Positions 40,896-50,644 of a DNA stretch of 64,000 nt are shown here, piece by piece. The first letter of the stretch is position 1. Each line of letters starts with the position of its first letter. The position numbers were made by a program, and so were the translations under genes. The notes beneath the pieces are model-generated. The model had not been told where the DNA came from. It ran no database searches and worked only from the letters and a program-made list of their open reading frames with translations. The DNA is from JAJDOD01 sp039024895 (GTDB lineage: Bacteria > Pseudomonadota > Alphaproteobacteria > Rhodobacterales > Rhodobacteraceae). The stretch is from the NCBI GenBank assembly GCA_039024895.1, contig JBCCPJ010000001.1:310001-374000 (forward strand), written 5' to 3'.

Positions 40896-42371
40896 TCAAA
40901 GAAATGCGGTCTCTTCAAAGCTACGCAACTTACGCGAGTGTATCCTCTCAAGTGGCATTTCTCTTAGCGATTCCATAGCTCTAATACCAATCTGAAGATG
41001 TTGCGCAACCTGAGTTCGGTAAAACTCGGAAGCCATGCCAGGAAGCTTCAGTTCACCGTGTAAAGGCTTGTCGGAGACACAAAGTAACGTACCGTAAGGC
41101 ACGCGAAACCGAAAACCATTCGCCGCTATTGTAGCCGATTCCATGTCCAAGGCGATGGCGCGAGACTGGCTGAGACGCTGCACTGGCCCCGATTGGTCGC
41201 GCAACTCCCAGTTGCGGTTGTCGATGGTTGCGACGGTGCCGGTTCTCATAATCCGTTTTAGGTCATAGCCCTCGTACTTCGTTACAGCCGCGACCGCTTG
41301 TTCAAGGGCTACTTGTATTTCCGCCAAGGCTGGAATGGGCATCCAAACAGGCAAGTCATCATCAAGAACGTGATCCTCGCGCAGGTAACCATGCGCTAAA
41401 ACAAAGTCACCCAAGCGTTGCGTATTTCGAAGGCCGGCGCAATGCCCGACCATAAGCCAGGCGTGGGGTCGCAAAACGGCGATGTGGTCGGTGGCAGTCT
41501 TTGCATTTGACGGACCGACACCGATGTTGACTAAGGTGATCCCGCCCCCACGCGCGCGTTTCAGATGGTAAGTCGGCATTTGCGGGAGTTTATCGAGCGC
41601 GTTCAGCGGCACGTCCGGATCAAAGATCTCAGCGTTTCCAGGTGCCACGAAAGAAGTGTAACCGCTTGTCGGGTCTGCAAGCGTGTTTCTGGCGTAGGCT
41701 TCGAACTCTTCAACGTAGAACTGATAGTTGGTGAACAAAACATGGTTCTGAAAGTGCTCAGGTCGCGTCGCCGTGTAATGCGAAAGGCGCGCAAGAGAGT
41801 AATCAACGCGCTGCGCCGTGAATGGCGCCAAGGGATGCGACCCGTCCTCGTAAACGAACCCATAGCCGTTGACGATATCGTCGTTCATCGACGCAAGGTC
41901 CGGGACGTCAAATACATCGCGTAGCGAGAAATCTGTCGCGCCTTCCTGGGGCACCTTTAAGTTGGCATCGTTTGCAACCGCGAAATGAACCGGCATGGGC
42001 GTTTGCGACACCCGTATTTCCACCGGCTGGCCGTGGTTCTTGATCATGAGGTCAATTTGCTGCGTCAAATAGTGTTCGAACAAATCAGGACGCGTGATGG
42101 TCGTCGCATAACGTCCGGGTTCAACCACGTGGCCAAAACTCAGCCGTGTATCGGTCGCGGCAAAGGTATCCGTCGTAAATCGCACCTCTGGATAAAAGGC
42201 TCTGATCCGAGCATCAGGCCGCCCATTCTTCATGACTTCAGAAAATTGATCACACAAAAACTCTGCAGCGCCGGAATACAGCTCTTTCAGACGCGTGACC
42301 GCTGCGTCGGCTGTGTCAAAAGCCTGGTCAGGACCAAGATCGGGCGTGTTTAGCCTGGTTGTTGCGGTCAT
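40896..42371 (-). CDS. amn: AMP nucleosidase
   Basis: A 491-residue enzyme hydrolysing AMP to adenine and ribose 5-phosphate. The N-terminal regulatory domain (about 1-200) has RAFYPEVRFTTDT and GRYATTITRPDLF; the C-terminal nucleoside phosphorylase-like domain has ITLVNIGVGPSNAKT, WLMVGHCAGLRNTQ and the purine-site ALDMESATIAANG. The length matches Amn. Its ATG overlaps the stop of ade (upstream, same strand) by four bases, so adenine released by Amn is passed to Ade made from the same transcript. Confidence 0.97.
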   Translation of the reverse strand: MTATTRLNTPDLGPDQAFDTADAAVTRLKELYSGAAEFLCDQFSEVMKNGRPDARIRAFYPEVRFTTDTFAATDTRLSFGHVVEPGRYATTITRPDLFEHYLTQQIDLMIKNHGQPVEIRVSQTPMPVHFAVANDANLKVPQEGATDFSLRDVFDVPDLASMNDDIVNGYGFVYEDGSHPLAPFTAQRVDYSLARLSHYTATRPEHFQNHVLFTNYQFYVEEFEAYARNTLADPTSGYTSFVAPGNAEIFDPDVPLNALDKLPQMPTYHLKRARGGGITLVNIGVGPSNAKTATDHIAVLRPHAWLMVGHCAGLRNTQRLGDFVLAHGYLREDHVLDDDLPVWMPIPALAEIQVALEQAVAAVTKYEGYDLKRIMRTGTVATIDNRNWELRDQSGPVQRLSQSRAIALDMESATIAANGFRFRVPYGTLLCVSDKPLHGELKLPGMASEFYRTQVAQHLQIGIRAMESLREMPLERIHSRKLRSFEETAFL

Positions 42372-44167
42372 GTGCTGTCTTTCAAAAGCTCAGTGAATTC
42401 AAAGCGGTCGACATCGACCAGGCCGAGGTCCGAAATACGCAGCGACGGGATGACAACCAGTGCCAGAAGGGAATGCTGCATGTAAGCGTTGTTCAGAGTA
42501 CAGCCGCATTGCGTCATGGCTGCAACCATCGCATCGGCCTTGGCAGCGACGTCGCGTGCTGGGCTGTCGGACATCAGGCCAGCAATTGGCAGTTCGACAA
42601 GCGCAAGCTCTTGCCCATCCTGAAAGACAGTGACACCGCCGCTGACCTCGCTCAGCCGGTTGGCAGCAGCGGCCATATTGGCGCGGTCCGTTCCCACAAC
42701 AATCATGTGGTGACTGTCGTGAGCCACGGTCGACGCCATCGCCATCTTGCCGGTATAGCCAAAGCCAGACACAAAGCCGTTTACGATGTCGCCAGTCGCG
42801 CGATGACGCTCAACAAGGGCAATCTGGGCGACACCACCGGAACATTCCACCACACCGTCTACAACGGGCAAATCCGCTTCCAGGGCTTCGGTGGGCGCTT
42901 GGTTTTCCACAACCCCGATTACGCGCGCCGTCACACGTTTTGCGCCTTTTGGCGCAGTGACAACAAAGTCTTCGGGCTTCAGGGTCTTTCCGAGATGCAC
43001 AGTGCTGCGCGTTTCCTCGGGCCACGCAAGGTGCGGGCACTCCACAAGCAAATTGCCGTTTTCGGCAACGAGGGCACCGCGCGCAAAAACCCGATCGATC
43101 GGCAAGCTTCGCAAGTCGGACGTCAAGATAAGGTCAGCGCGACGGCCCGGGGCAATTGATCCGAGTTCTCGCTCCAGTCCGAAATGGCTCGCGGTATTCA
43201 CGGTCGCCATCTGCAAAGCCACGATCGGTTCGCAACCGCAATCGATGGCGTGACGTACGACACGGTCCATATGGCCGTCATTCACCAATGTCCCGGAATG
43301 GCAATCATCGGTGCAGAGAATAAAGTTTCGTGGGTCCAGTCCTTTTTCGGTGACCGCTGTAATCTGACTTTCAACGTCGTACCAGGCCGACCCGAGACGC
43401 ATCATCGAGCGCATCCCTTGCCGCGCGCGAGCAATGGCATCCGCTTCGGCTGTTCCTTCATGGTCGTCGGCCGGACCGCCTGCCGCATAAGCGTGAAACG
43501 GTATGCCCCGATCCTGCGAAGCGTAATGCCCTCCCACGGTCTTTCTGGCGTTTTGGGTGGCAGCAATCTCTGCCAACATCTGCGGTTGACCCGAAATGAC
43601 GCCTGGAAAGTTCATCATTTCGCCCAAGCCAATAATGCCCGGCCAGGTCATTGCTTCAGCGACATCGCTAGGGTTGATCTCAAAACCCGTTGTCTCAAGT
43701 CCCGGCGCTGAAGGCGCGCAAGAAGGCATTTGCGTGAAGATATTCACCGGTTGCATCATCGCTTCGTCGTGCATCAGGCGTACGCCGCGTAGCCCGAGCA
43801 CATTGGCGATCTCATGCGGATCGGTGAACATGGTCGTTGTACCATGCGGGATTACCGCTGCGGCAAACTCTGCCGGGGTCAACATGCCGCTTTCGATATG
43901 CATATGACCGTCGCAAAGACCGGGGATAAGGTATTGCCCTTTCGCGTCGATAATCTCGGAAATGTCCCCAACACAATGGGACGCATCGGGTCCCACATAG
44001 GCAAACCGACCTTCTGAAATGGCGACTTCCCAACCATCCAGAATTTCGCGGGACTGGACGTTGACGAGCTTGCCACCCTTGATGACAAGGCCTGCCGCTT
44101 CTCGACCAGCCGCAACGGCGACCAGTTTCGCGGCGACATCGGGCCATGTGGATAGGGAATGTGCCAT
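42368..44167 (-). CDS. ade: Adenine deaminase
   Basis: An amidohydrolase of 599 residues converting adenine to hypoxanthine and ammonia, with a Mn or Fe centre. Motifs: IPGLCDGHMHIESGM (metal His pair), a TDDCHSGTLVNDGHMDRVVR segment in the middle, and STVAHDSHHMIVVG in the C-terminal third, all typical of bacterial Ade. The frame extends to 44311, but the ATG at 44167 begins the conserved region and avoids overlap with the divergent gene. It precedes amn in a two-gene purine-salvage operon. Confidence 0.95.
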   Translation of the reverse strand: MAHSLSTWPDVAAKLVAVAAGREAAGLVIKGGKLVNVQSREILDGWEVAISEGRFAYVGPDASHCVGDISEIIDAKGQYLIPGLCDGHMHIESGMLTPAEFAAAVIPHGTTTMFTDPHEIANVLGLRGVRLMHDEAMMQPVNIFTQMPSCAPSAPGLETTGFEINPSDVAEAMTWPGIIGLGEMMNFPGVISGQPQMLAEIAATQNARKTVGGHYASQDRGIPFHAYAAGGPADDHEGTAEADAIARARQGMRSMMRLGSAWYDVESQITAVTEKGLDPRNFILCTDDCHSGTLVNDGHMDRVVRHAIDCGCEPIVALQMATVNTASHFGLERELGSIAPGRRADLILTSDLRSLPIDRVFARGALVAENGNLLVECPHLAWPEETRSTVHLGKTLKPEDFVVTAPKGAKRVTARVIGVVENQAPTEALEADLPVVDGVVECSGGVAQIALVERHRATGDIVNGFVSGFGYTGKMAMASTVAHDSHHMIVVGTDRANMAAAANRLSEVSGGVTVFQDGQELALVELPIAGLMSDSPARDVAAKADAMVAAMTQCGCTLNNAYMQHSLLALVVIPSLRISDLGLVDVDRFEFTELLKDST

Positions 44168-44281
44168 CCCCAGAATTGACACCCTCTGCGGCCTGCCTGC
44201 AAGACCTGGTAAGAGTTTTGGCATGAAGTTTTCGCAACAACAGGCTTCATCTTGCCGAGAATCCGAAACAAAGTGTGGATC

Positions 44282-45127
44282 ATGACAAGAACCCTTCTCT
44301 CCATTGGGCACGGCTTCTCAGCGCGCGCCCTTGCTCCACTTCTTATCCGCGAAGGCTGGCGCGTGATCGGGACGACGCGCTCGCCTGCCAAAATTGGCCT
44401 GCTCGAACGCCAAGGCGTTGAACCGTTAGTTTGGCCAGGTTCCACGTTGCCTCTGGACGACGCGACGCACCTTTTGACCTCCGTGGCACCCCGTGACGGT
44501 GGCGATCCGGTGCTTCACGCTATGGGCGACCGGTTGCACCGCGCGAAACACTTGGAATGGGTCGGCTACCTCTCCACGACCGGGGTCTATGGCGATCACG
44601 GCGGGGATTGGGTCAACGAAGACGACCCACTCACGCCTTCAACACAGCGCGGGAAAGCGCGTGTTGCGGCAGAAGCTGCGTGGGCCGAGCTTGACCTGCC
44701 GCTGCATATTTTTCGGCTGGCGGGCATTTATGGTCCCGGACGGGGCCCGTTTGCAAAGGTTCGCAACGGAACAGCCAGACGCATCATTAAGGAAGGGCAG
44801 CTTTTTAGCCGCATTCACGTGGAGGATATCGCGACGACCGTCTTGGCATCCATACGGAACCCAAACCCCGGACGGGCCTATAATGTCTGCGACGACGATC
44901 CAGCGCCGCCTCAGGATGTACTCGAACATGCTGCCCGATTGCTGAAGTTGCCAATCCCACCCGCCGTTCCATTTGAAGAGGCGGAGATGACGCCCATGGC
45001 ACGAAGTTTCTATGCGGATTCAAAACGCGTAAGAAATGACCGGATCAAGATAGAACTGGGCGTTCAGCTAAAGTACCCCAACTACCAATCGGGTCTCGCG
45101 GCTTTACTCGTAGCCGAGCAACGTTAA
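44282..45127 (+). CDS. NAD-dependent epimerase-like SDR (YeeZ type)
   Basis: A 281-residue extended SDR. The N-terminus TLLSIGHGFSARALAPLL is an atypical nucleotide-binding loop (GHGFSA in place of GxxGxxG), as in YeeZ-like proteins. Later motifs are YLSTTGVYGDHGGDWVNEDDPLTP, a substitute for the catalytic Ser-Tyr-Lys set, and FRLAGIYGPGRGPF. Yxxx K is not clear, so catalysis may differ from epimerases. The ATG at 44282 is used; ten upstream codons are possible. It is divergent from ade. Function unknown. Confidence 0.82.
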   Translation: MTRTLLSIGHGFSARALAPLLIREGWRVIGTTRSPAKIGLLERQGVEPLVWPGSTLPLDDATHLLTSVAPRDGGDPVLHAMGDRLHRAKHLEWVGYLSTTGVYGDHGGDWVNEDDPLTPSTQRGKARVAAEAAWAELDLPLHIFRLAGIYGPGRGPFAKVRNGTARRIIKEGQLFSRIHVEDIATTVLASIRNPNPGRAYNVCDDDPAPPQDVLEHAARLLKLPIPPAVPFEEAEMTPMARSFYADSKRVRNDRIKIELGVQLKYPNYQSGLAALLVAEQR

Positions 45128-45186
45128 CACCTTGCACCGGCGCACGAATGCAACATATCGGAAGCCAGATATGAAATGAGCCACAT

Positions 45187-45954
45187 ATGACTTTCCGCGC
45201 ACGCCTATCAGAAATTCTGGACCAACCACTTACGCAGAACCTGATCATCGCCGTTATAGTCGTGAATGCGATCACGCTGGGGATGGAGACATCGGAAACG
45301 CTGATGTCGGCTGCAGGGGGCCTTATCATCGCCATTGATCGCATCTGTCTCGCGATATTCACAGTTGAGTTGGTGGCCAAACTCTTTGCCCGTGGGGCCG
45401 GATTCTTCCGAAACGGCTGGAATATTTTTGATTTCATCGTTGTCGGCATTTCCTATGTACCGGATGCCGGAGCGCTATCGGTGCTGCGTGCCTTGCGCAT
45501 TCTGCGCGTGCTACGCCTCGTTTCAACCATGCCGCGCCTGAGGCGCGTTATCGAAGGGTTCTTGTCCGCCGTACCCGGAATGGCATCTGTCTTCGGGTTG
45601 ATGGCTCTGATCTTTTACATTGCGTCCGTAATCGCGACAAAGCTCTTTGCCGCCAGTTTTCCCGAGTGGTTCGGGACATTGAGCAAATCGGCCTATTCAC
45701 TGTTTCAGATCATGACTTTGGAGAGCTGGTCGATGGGAATTGTGCGCCCGGTTATGGAGCTCTACCCCTATGCGTGGTTGTTCTTTGTCCCGTTCATTCT
45801 TGTTACCACTTTCGCCGTGGTGAACCTTGTGGTCGGCTTGATCGTTAATTCGATGCAGGATGCCCATGCGGCGGAAGAGAATGCCGCAACAGAAGCCTAC
45901 CGACAGGAAATTCTCAAGCGGCTCGAAATGATTGAGGCGAAGCTGAACAAGTGA
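45187..45954 (+). CDS. Bacterial voltage-gated sodium channel (BacNav)
   Basis: A 255-residue single-repeat channel that should form homotetramers in the inner membrane. S1-S3 lie in 15-92; S4 has four arginines at every third place (Arg101, 104, 107, 110 in SVLRALRILRVLRLV). The pore selectivity filter TLESWSM is at 177-183 with Glu179, identical to NavAb and NavMs, so it is Na-selective. S6 is about 197-225, followed by an acidic neck and a C-terminal coiled coil (AYRQEILKRLEMIEAKLNK). Known relatives come from marine Rhodobacteraceae. Roles in pH or motility have been proposed for such channels. Confidence 0.95.
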   Translation: MTFRARLSEILDQPLTQNLIIAVIVVNAITLGMETSETLMSAAGGLIIAIDRICLAIFTVELVAKLFARGAGFFRNGWNIFDFIVVGISYVPDAGALSVLRALRILRVLRLVSTMPRLRRVIEGFLSAVPGMASVFGLMALIFYIASVIATKLFAASFPEWFGTLSKSAYSLFQIMTLESWSMGIVRPVMELYPYAWLFFVPFILVTTFAVVNLVVGLIVNSMQDAHAAEENAATEAYRQEILKRLEMIEAKLNK

Positions 45955-45963
45955 CGGTTGCGA

Positions 45964-46596
45964 TTACATCTTGCGTCTTAAGAGTCGCCCTAGACCAAGC
46001 ACAATCATCAGAACCAGAAGTCCGGAAATGACCGTCTGGGCATAGAATGCAGAACGTCCCGCAATATCCAAATCATTGAGAAAGGGATATGGAAGGCCGG
46101 AAGTGACATCGCCCACGGGCCGGTCGTTGAACGGATGCACGACCGCTTCGACCCAAAGGATATATGTTGCAACAATGGCGGCGAATAAAAGAACACTGTG
46201 GCGGAGACCGCGTATGTTGCGATGAATAAACAACATATCTGCCCATTGGAGCGCTGGCCCAAGGGCGTGGATGTAGTATTGGATCCATGGGTCGGGTGGG
46301 CCAGCCGACCCTGTGACGTTGTCTGGGTCCGCAAGGTAAAGACGCCAGTACAGAAAAACGACCATGAAGTTGAACGTGGCGGTGACAGCTACGAGTGCAG
46401 GCCAATCATTTTCGGACCTTCGCTCTACCAAAGCCATCATGCGACTTGCAGCGAAGAACGACAGGATCAGGGCCCAAATCGTTAGGAATCGAAACGGCCC
46501 GCCTACATAGGAATAGTCACCCGCAACTAATAACATCCAAACCAGATAAAAGCCCGCTAAGAGAAAAACGAGCCAGCGATAAAGCGCGACAATCAC
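45964..46596 (-). CDS. AIG1/FAR-17a-like (Pr6Pr) six-helix membrane protein
   Basis: A 210-residue inner-membrane protein with six predicted helices and few charged residues. Conserved-looking positions are a Thr in FRFLTIWALILSFF, a His in YYIHALGPALQWADML and the motif LPYPFLNDLDIAGR before the last helix. The layout agrees with Pr6Pr/AIG1-like proteins; eukaryotic members are threonine hydrolases of fatty-acid esters, but the bacterial function is unknown. It overlaps the dxs stop by four bases, and so is the last gene of the isoprenoid operon. Confidence 0.7.
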   Translation of the reverse strand: MIVALYRWLVFLLAGFYLVWMLLVAGDYSYVGGPFRFLTIWALILSFFAASRMMALVERRSENDWPALVAVTATFNFMVVFLYWRLYLADPDNVTGSAGPPDPWIQYYIHALGPALQWADMLFIHRNIRGLRHSVLLFAAIVATYILWVEAVVHPFNDRPVGDVTSGLPYPFLNDLDIAGRSAFYAQTVISGLLVLMIVLGLGRLLRRKM

Positions 46597-48524
46597 GCCC
46601 GCCTTGATATGTCGGTGACGCCAAGCATCTCCAAAACCTTCGCTTCGATATGCTCCGCGTTCATGGCGGCAACGCGGTACATTTCGTGTGGGCTCGCCTG
46701 ATCAATAAATACGTCAGGAAGAACCATCGACCGAAACTTGAGGCCGGAATCAAAGATACCTTCCTCCGCAAGAAGTTGCGCAACGTGGCTTCCAAAACCA
46801 CCCACCGCACCTTCCTCAATGGTAAGGATCGCGTCGTGCCGGGTGACGAGATCAAGGATAAGGTCCCGGTCCAAGGGTTTCGCAAATCTGGCATCGGCAA
46901 TCGTCGGGGTGATGTTCTTCGCGTTTAAAGCCTCGGACGCAGCCACTACTTCAGCCAATCGCGTTCCAAAGGACAGGATTGCCACGCCGTGACCTTCACG
47001 AACAATCCGTCCCTTACCGATTTCAAGCACCTCTGGGCACTCCGGCAAATCGACACCCACACCTTCGCCACGCGGGAAGCGAAAGGCAATCGGACCTTCA
47101 TCATAGGCAACAGCGGTTTCAACCATGTGTACCAACTCCGCTTCATCGGCAGCGGCCATGACAACCATGCCTGGCAAGCTTGCCATGAACCCGATGTCGA
47201 AGGCGCCGGCATGGGTTGCACCATCGGCCCCCACCAATCCAGCACGGTCAATGGCGAACCGGACGGGCAAACGCTGAAGCGCCACATCATGCACGACCTG
47301 ATCATAGCCACGCTGCAAAAAGGTCGAGTATATCGCGCAAAACGGCTTCATGCCGCCCGCTGCCAAACCCGCGCTGAACGTTACGCCATGTTGCTCGGCA
47401 ATCCCAACATCGAAGCACCTGTTCGGGTATTGCTCGGCAAAAAGGTTCAAGCCGGTGCCATCGGGCATGGCCGCCGTCACGGCGCAAACTTTGTCGTCCC
47501 GCGCGGCAGCATCTATCAATGCCCCCGCAAAAACCTTCGTGTAAGTCGGCGCGTTTGACGAGGCCTTCTTTTGCTCGCCGGTGACCACGTCAAATTTGGA
47601 TACGCCATGCCCCTTGTCGCGTGCAGTTTCAGCAGGTGCGTAGCCCTTCCCTTTCTTCGTAATCACATGGATCAAGATCGGCCCGGCTGCACGTTCTTTG
47701 ACGGTCCTGAGCACAGGCAACAGCTGATCGAGGTCGTGCCCATCAATTGGCCCAAGATAAGAGAACCCAAGTGCTTCGAATAAGGTGCCGCCGTCACCGA
47801 CGACGGTGTGCTTCAGCATGTCCTTGGCGCGCTTCGCACCCTCGCGGAAAGGTTCCGGCAACAGGCTTACCGCGCCCTTTGCAGCGGCTTTGAATTCTTG
47901 AAACGGAGCGCCTGCATATAGTTGGGACAGGTAGGCGGACATCGCACCAACCGGTGGTGCAATCGACATCTCATTATCGTTCAGAATAACGATAAGGCGC
48001 TTTTTCAGATGACCGGCGTTATTCATTGCCTCATAGGCCATGCCGGCACTGATGGCCCCATCGCCAATCACAGCAATGGCATCGCCCAACCCACTGTCGC
48101 ATGTCCCCCCAAGATCGCGTGCCACCGCGAAGCCGAGCGCGGCAGAGATGGAGGTTGAGGAATGCGCCGCACCAAAAGGGTCGTAGGAGCTTTCAGACCG
48201 CTTCGTAAAACCGGACAAGCCGTCCTTTTGCCGCAAGGTCCGGATGCGATCGCGACGGCCGGTCAGTATTTTATGGGGATAGCATTGGTGGCTAACATCC
48301 CAGATGAGTTTGTCGCGCGGCGTGTCGAAAACCGCATGGAGCGCCACAGTTAGCTCGACCACCCCTAAGCCCGCGCCTAGATGCCCGCCGGTTTCACTAA
48401 CGGCGCTGATCGTTTCGGCACGCAAATCGGACGCCAAAGCATGCAGTTCCGTATCCGACAACCGCTTCATGTCCGCCGGACAACTTACGCGGTCCAAAAC
48501 TGGAGTTTCGGGTCGTTCGCCCAT
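46593..48524 (-). CDS. dxs: 1-deoxy-D-xylulose-5-phosphate synthase
   Basis: A 643-residue thiamine-diphosphate enzyme that joins pyruvate and glyceraldehyde 3-phosphate, the entry step of the MEP isoprenoid route. Signatures include HLGAGLGVVELTVALHAVF, DVSHQCYPHKILTGR, the ThDP motif GDGAISAGMAYEAMNNAG, LGPIDGHDL and YSTFLQRGYDQVVHDVALQ, ending with a transketolase C-terminal domain. It lies 18 bases downstream of ispA. The order HDAC-like, xseB, ispA, dxs and a membrane protein is in one leftward operon. Confidence 0.98.
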   Translation of the reverse strand: MGERPETPVLDRVSCPADMKRLSDTELHALASDLRAETISAVSETGGHLGAGLGVVELTVALHAVFDTPRDKLIWDVSHQCYPHKILTGRRDRIRTLRQKDGLSGFTKRSESSYDPFGAAHSSTSISAALGFAVARDLGGTCDSGLGDAIAVIGDGAISAGMAYEAMNNAGHLKKRLIVILNDNEMSIAPPVGAMSAYLSQLYAGAPFQEFKAAAKGAVSLLPEPFREGAKRAKDMLKHTVVGDGGTLFEALGFSYLGPIDGHDLDQLLPVLRTVKERAAGPILIHVITKKGKGYAPAETARDKGHGVSKFDVVTGEQKKASSNAPTYTKVFAGALIDAAARDDKVCAVTAAMPDGTGLNLFAEQYPNRCFDVGIAEQHGVTFSAGLAAGGMKPFCAIYSTFLQRGYDQVVHDVALQRLPVRFAIDRAGLVGADGATHAGAFDIGFMASLPGMVVMAAADEAELVHMVETAVAYDEGPIAFRFPRGEGVGVDLPECPEVLEIGKGRIVREGHGVAILSFGTRLAEVVAASEALNAKNITPTIADARFAKPLDRDLILDLVTRHDAILTIEEGAVGGFGSHVAQLLAEEGIFDSGLKFRSMVLPDVFIDQASPHEMYRVAAMNAEHIEAKVLEMLGVTDISRRA

Positions 48525-48542
48525 CGTGTCGTACCTTGCCGT

Positions 48543-49409
48543 CTACTTGTCGCGAGACACTACAAAACGCGCCGCTTCCCTCAGATAGTCGGCTTGTGCA
48601 GAATACAAGGAGAGGGCGTCAAGTGCCTCCGCGACCAATTCACGCGCACGGGCCTTTGCGCCGTCCAAGCCAAGTTGGCTCACAAAAGTCGCTTTACCGG
48701 CCTTTTCATCCTTTTGCAGGCGCTTTCCAGCGGTCGTTTCATCGCCCTCAACATCGAGAATGTCGTCTGCGATCTGGAACGCAAGGCCAAGTGCATCCGC
48801 ATAACGCTCCATGGGTTTCGTGTCCGCGCCAGCCATGGAGGGGCCCGCCAGTGCAGACCATTTAATCAGAGCACCCGTCTTTAGGGCTTGAAGTTCGATA
48901 ATTTCCTCAAGGTTCATCGCGACTTGGGCCGTCTCCGCAGCGATATCAAGCGCTTGACCACGCACCATGCCGCGCCCGCCTGCCAAACTCGCCAGTTGCT
49001 CTGACAACCCCAACTTGACCTCTGCGCGCAAACCGCCTTTTGCGATCAGATCGAATGCCAAGGACTGTAACGCATCGCCAACAAGGACCGCCGTTGCTTC
49101 ATCCCATTTCACGTGAACGGTGGGCTGGCCCCGGCGGAGATCATCATCGTCCATGCAAGGGAGATCATCGTGTACCAGGCTATACGCATGTAGAGCTTCA
49201 ATAGCCGCCGCAGCGAAGCGCGAGTCCTCATCAGAGACATCGTGCAGCGCCGCACCTTCCATTACCAGAAACCCGCGAAGTCGTTTGCCGCCGCTGACAG
49301 CGTAGCGCATGCCATCTGCAACATTGCTTGACGCAAAATCTGCCAAAGCGGTGTCCAGAACACGACCGACCTGTTCGGATCGGCGTGTAAGTGCGTCCTT
49401 GAAAGTCAC
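48543..49409 (-). CDS. ispA: Polyprenyl (farnesyl/geranylgeranyl) diphosphate synthase
   Basis: A trans-prenyltransferase of 288 residues. The first aspartate-rich motif is LVHDDLPCMDDDDLRRG and the second is FQIADDILDVEGD; both bind Mg and diphosphate. GGKRLRGFLVMEGAAL near 43-58 is the usual N-terminal site. The residues before the first motif (AYSLVHDD) suit a farnesyl-diphosphate synthase. The start is GTG 49409, overlapping the xseB stop (GTGA); a longer frame to 49505 would run through xseB and is rejected. It supplies C15 precursors for quinones and undecaprenol. Confidence 0.95.
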   Translation of the reverse strand: MTFKDALTRRSEQVGRVLDTALADFASSNVADGMRYAVSGGKRLRGFLVMEGAALHDVSDEDSRFAAAAIEALHAYSLVHDDLPCMDDDDLRRGQPTVHVKWDEATAVLVGDALQSLAFDLIAKGGLRAEVKLGLSEQLASLAGGRGMVRGQALDIAAETAQVAMNLEEIIELQALKTGALIKWSALAGPSMAGADTKPMERYADALGLAFQIADDILDVEGDETTAGKRLQKDEKAGKATFVSQLGLDGAKARARELVAEALDALSLYSAQADYLREAARFVVSRDK

Positions 49410-49648
49410 TGCGGATCGACCGCTGTCGTTCCTTTCGGGTTGCCGTCCCCGTCGAGGGTGATCTGGGCAACCTTTTCTTCCGCCTCCGCCAGTTTTTTCT
49501 GGCAATGGGCCTTCAGCGCCGCGCCGCGTTCGTAGAGGTTGATCGAATCCTCAAGTGGCACGTCCCCTGACTCAAGTTGCGATACCACGGCTTCCAATTC
49601 ACGCATCGCGATTTCAAAGCTCATCTCGTCTACAGGTGTCTCGCTCAT
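49406..49648 (-). CDS. xseB: Exodeoxyribonuclease VII small subunit
   Basis: An 80-residue helical protein; several copies bind the large subunit XseA to degrade single-stranded DNA. The family core is SFEIAMRELEAVVSQLESGDVPLEDSINLYERGAALKAHCQKKL, followed by an acidic tail. xseB upstream of ispA and dxs is a conserved arrangement in many proteobacteria. It overlaps both neighbours by four bases. Confidence 0.97.
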   Translation of the reverse strand: MSETPVDEMSFEIAMRELEAVVSQLESGDVPLEDSINLYERGAALKAHCQKKLAEAEEKVAQITLDGDGNPKGTTAVDPQ

Positions 49649-50571
49649 AACCCGTGTTCCCTCAAGACTTCCACATGTGCCGCGCCACTCGCTGCAAGCG
49701 CGTCGAGATCATATCCTCCTTCGAGAGTCGAGACCACGCGTCCCTCGCTGTGGCTTTCAGCCACCTCACAGATCGCCGCCGTTACCCAACGAAAATCGTC
49801 CTCTACCCAGTTAAGGTTCGCAAGAGGGTCGTCAGCATGGGCGTCAAAACCCGCAGACACAATGACGAGTTCGGGCGCAAAATCGTCCACCGCTGGAAGA
49901 ATGACGTCGCCCCAGGCACGACGCATATCGGGGCCACCGCTCATCGGTTCCAACGGCACGTTAAGGACATTGCCGTGGGCCCCCGTTTCGTGCGATGCGC
50001 CACTTCCCGGGTACAAAGGCATCTGATGCGAGGAACAAAAGAGCGTTCGGTCTTCATTCCACAGCAGGTCCTGCGTGCCGTTACCGTGATGAACGTCGAA
50101 GTCCAAGACTGCTACGCGCGACAGACCATGGTGATCTAGCGCGTATTTTGCGCCGATAGCCGCCGTCCCAAACAAGCAGAACCCCATCGCAGTCGCCGTT
50201 TCGGCGTGATGACCAGGTGGGCGCATTGCCACAAAGGCTGACTTGGCCTCGCCTGCCAGTACCGCATCAACGGCGGACGTGATTCCTCCGACGGCTCGGA
50301 GAGCAGCGTCGAGCGACCCTTGGGATACATGCGTATCGGCGTCTAGTGAGGCGTAAGACTGAGCGGGAATGGCGGCTTCAATTCGGGCGATGTAGTCGGC
50401 CGGATGACAGCGCAACACATCGTCTCGCGCACCGAGCGGTGCCTCGCGCCATGTCAAACCGTCGAGCGACTTTAGCGCAGGCAACAAGGCCTCAATCCGC
50501 GCAACCCGTTCCGGATGCCCCGGGGGCGTAACGTGGTTTAGGGCGTCGTTATGGGTGTAAATCAGGGTCAT
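49645..50571 (-). CDS. Histone deacetylase-family protein (acetoin utilisation/amidohydrolase type)
   Basis: A 308-residue zinc-dependent deacetylase. Active-site motifs: MRPPGHHAE (His pair), VLDFDVHHGNGTQ (zinc Asp and His), SAGFDAHADDPLANLNW (zinc Asp) and LEGGYDLDAL (Gly-Gly-Tyr). Bacterial class II-type members act on acetylpolyamines or other acetylated amines; the true substrate is unknown. The ATG at 50571 begins the conserved start; an 11-codon extension is possible. Its stop overlaps the xseB start (ATGA), making it the first gene of the operon. Confidence 0.93.
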   Translation of the reverse strand: MTLIYTHNDALNHVTPPGHPERVARIEALLPALKSLDGLTWREAPLGARDDVLRCHPADYIARIEAAIPAQSYASLDADTHVSQGSLDAALRAVGGITSAVDAVLAGEAKSAFVAMRPPGHHAETATAMGFCLFGTAAIGAKYALDHHGLSRVAVLDFDVHHGNGTQDLLWNEDRTLFCSSHQMPLYPGSGASHETGAHGNVLNVPLEPMSGGPDMRRAWGDVILPAVDDFAPELVIVSAGFDAHADDPLANLNWVEDDFRWVTAAICEVAESHSEGRVVSTLEGGYDLDALAASGAAHVEVLREHGL

Positions 50572-50644
50572 GCGATTTGATCTGTCATTCCTGCAATGGG
50601 ACACGCCGGTGTCGCTTGGTGGCCTTCAGCACAAATAAACCCGT

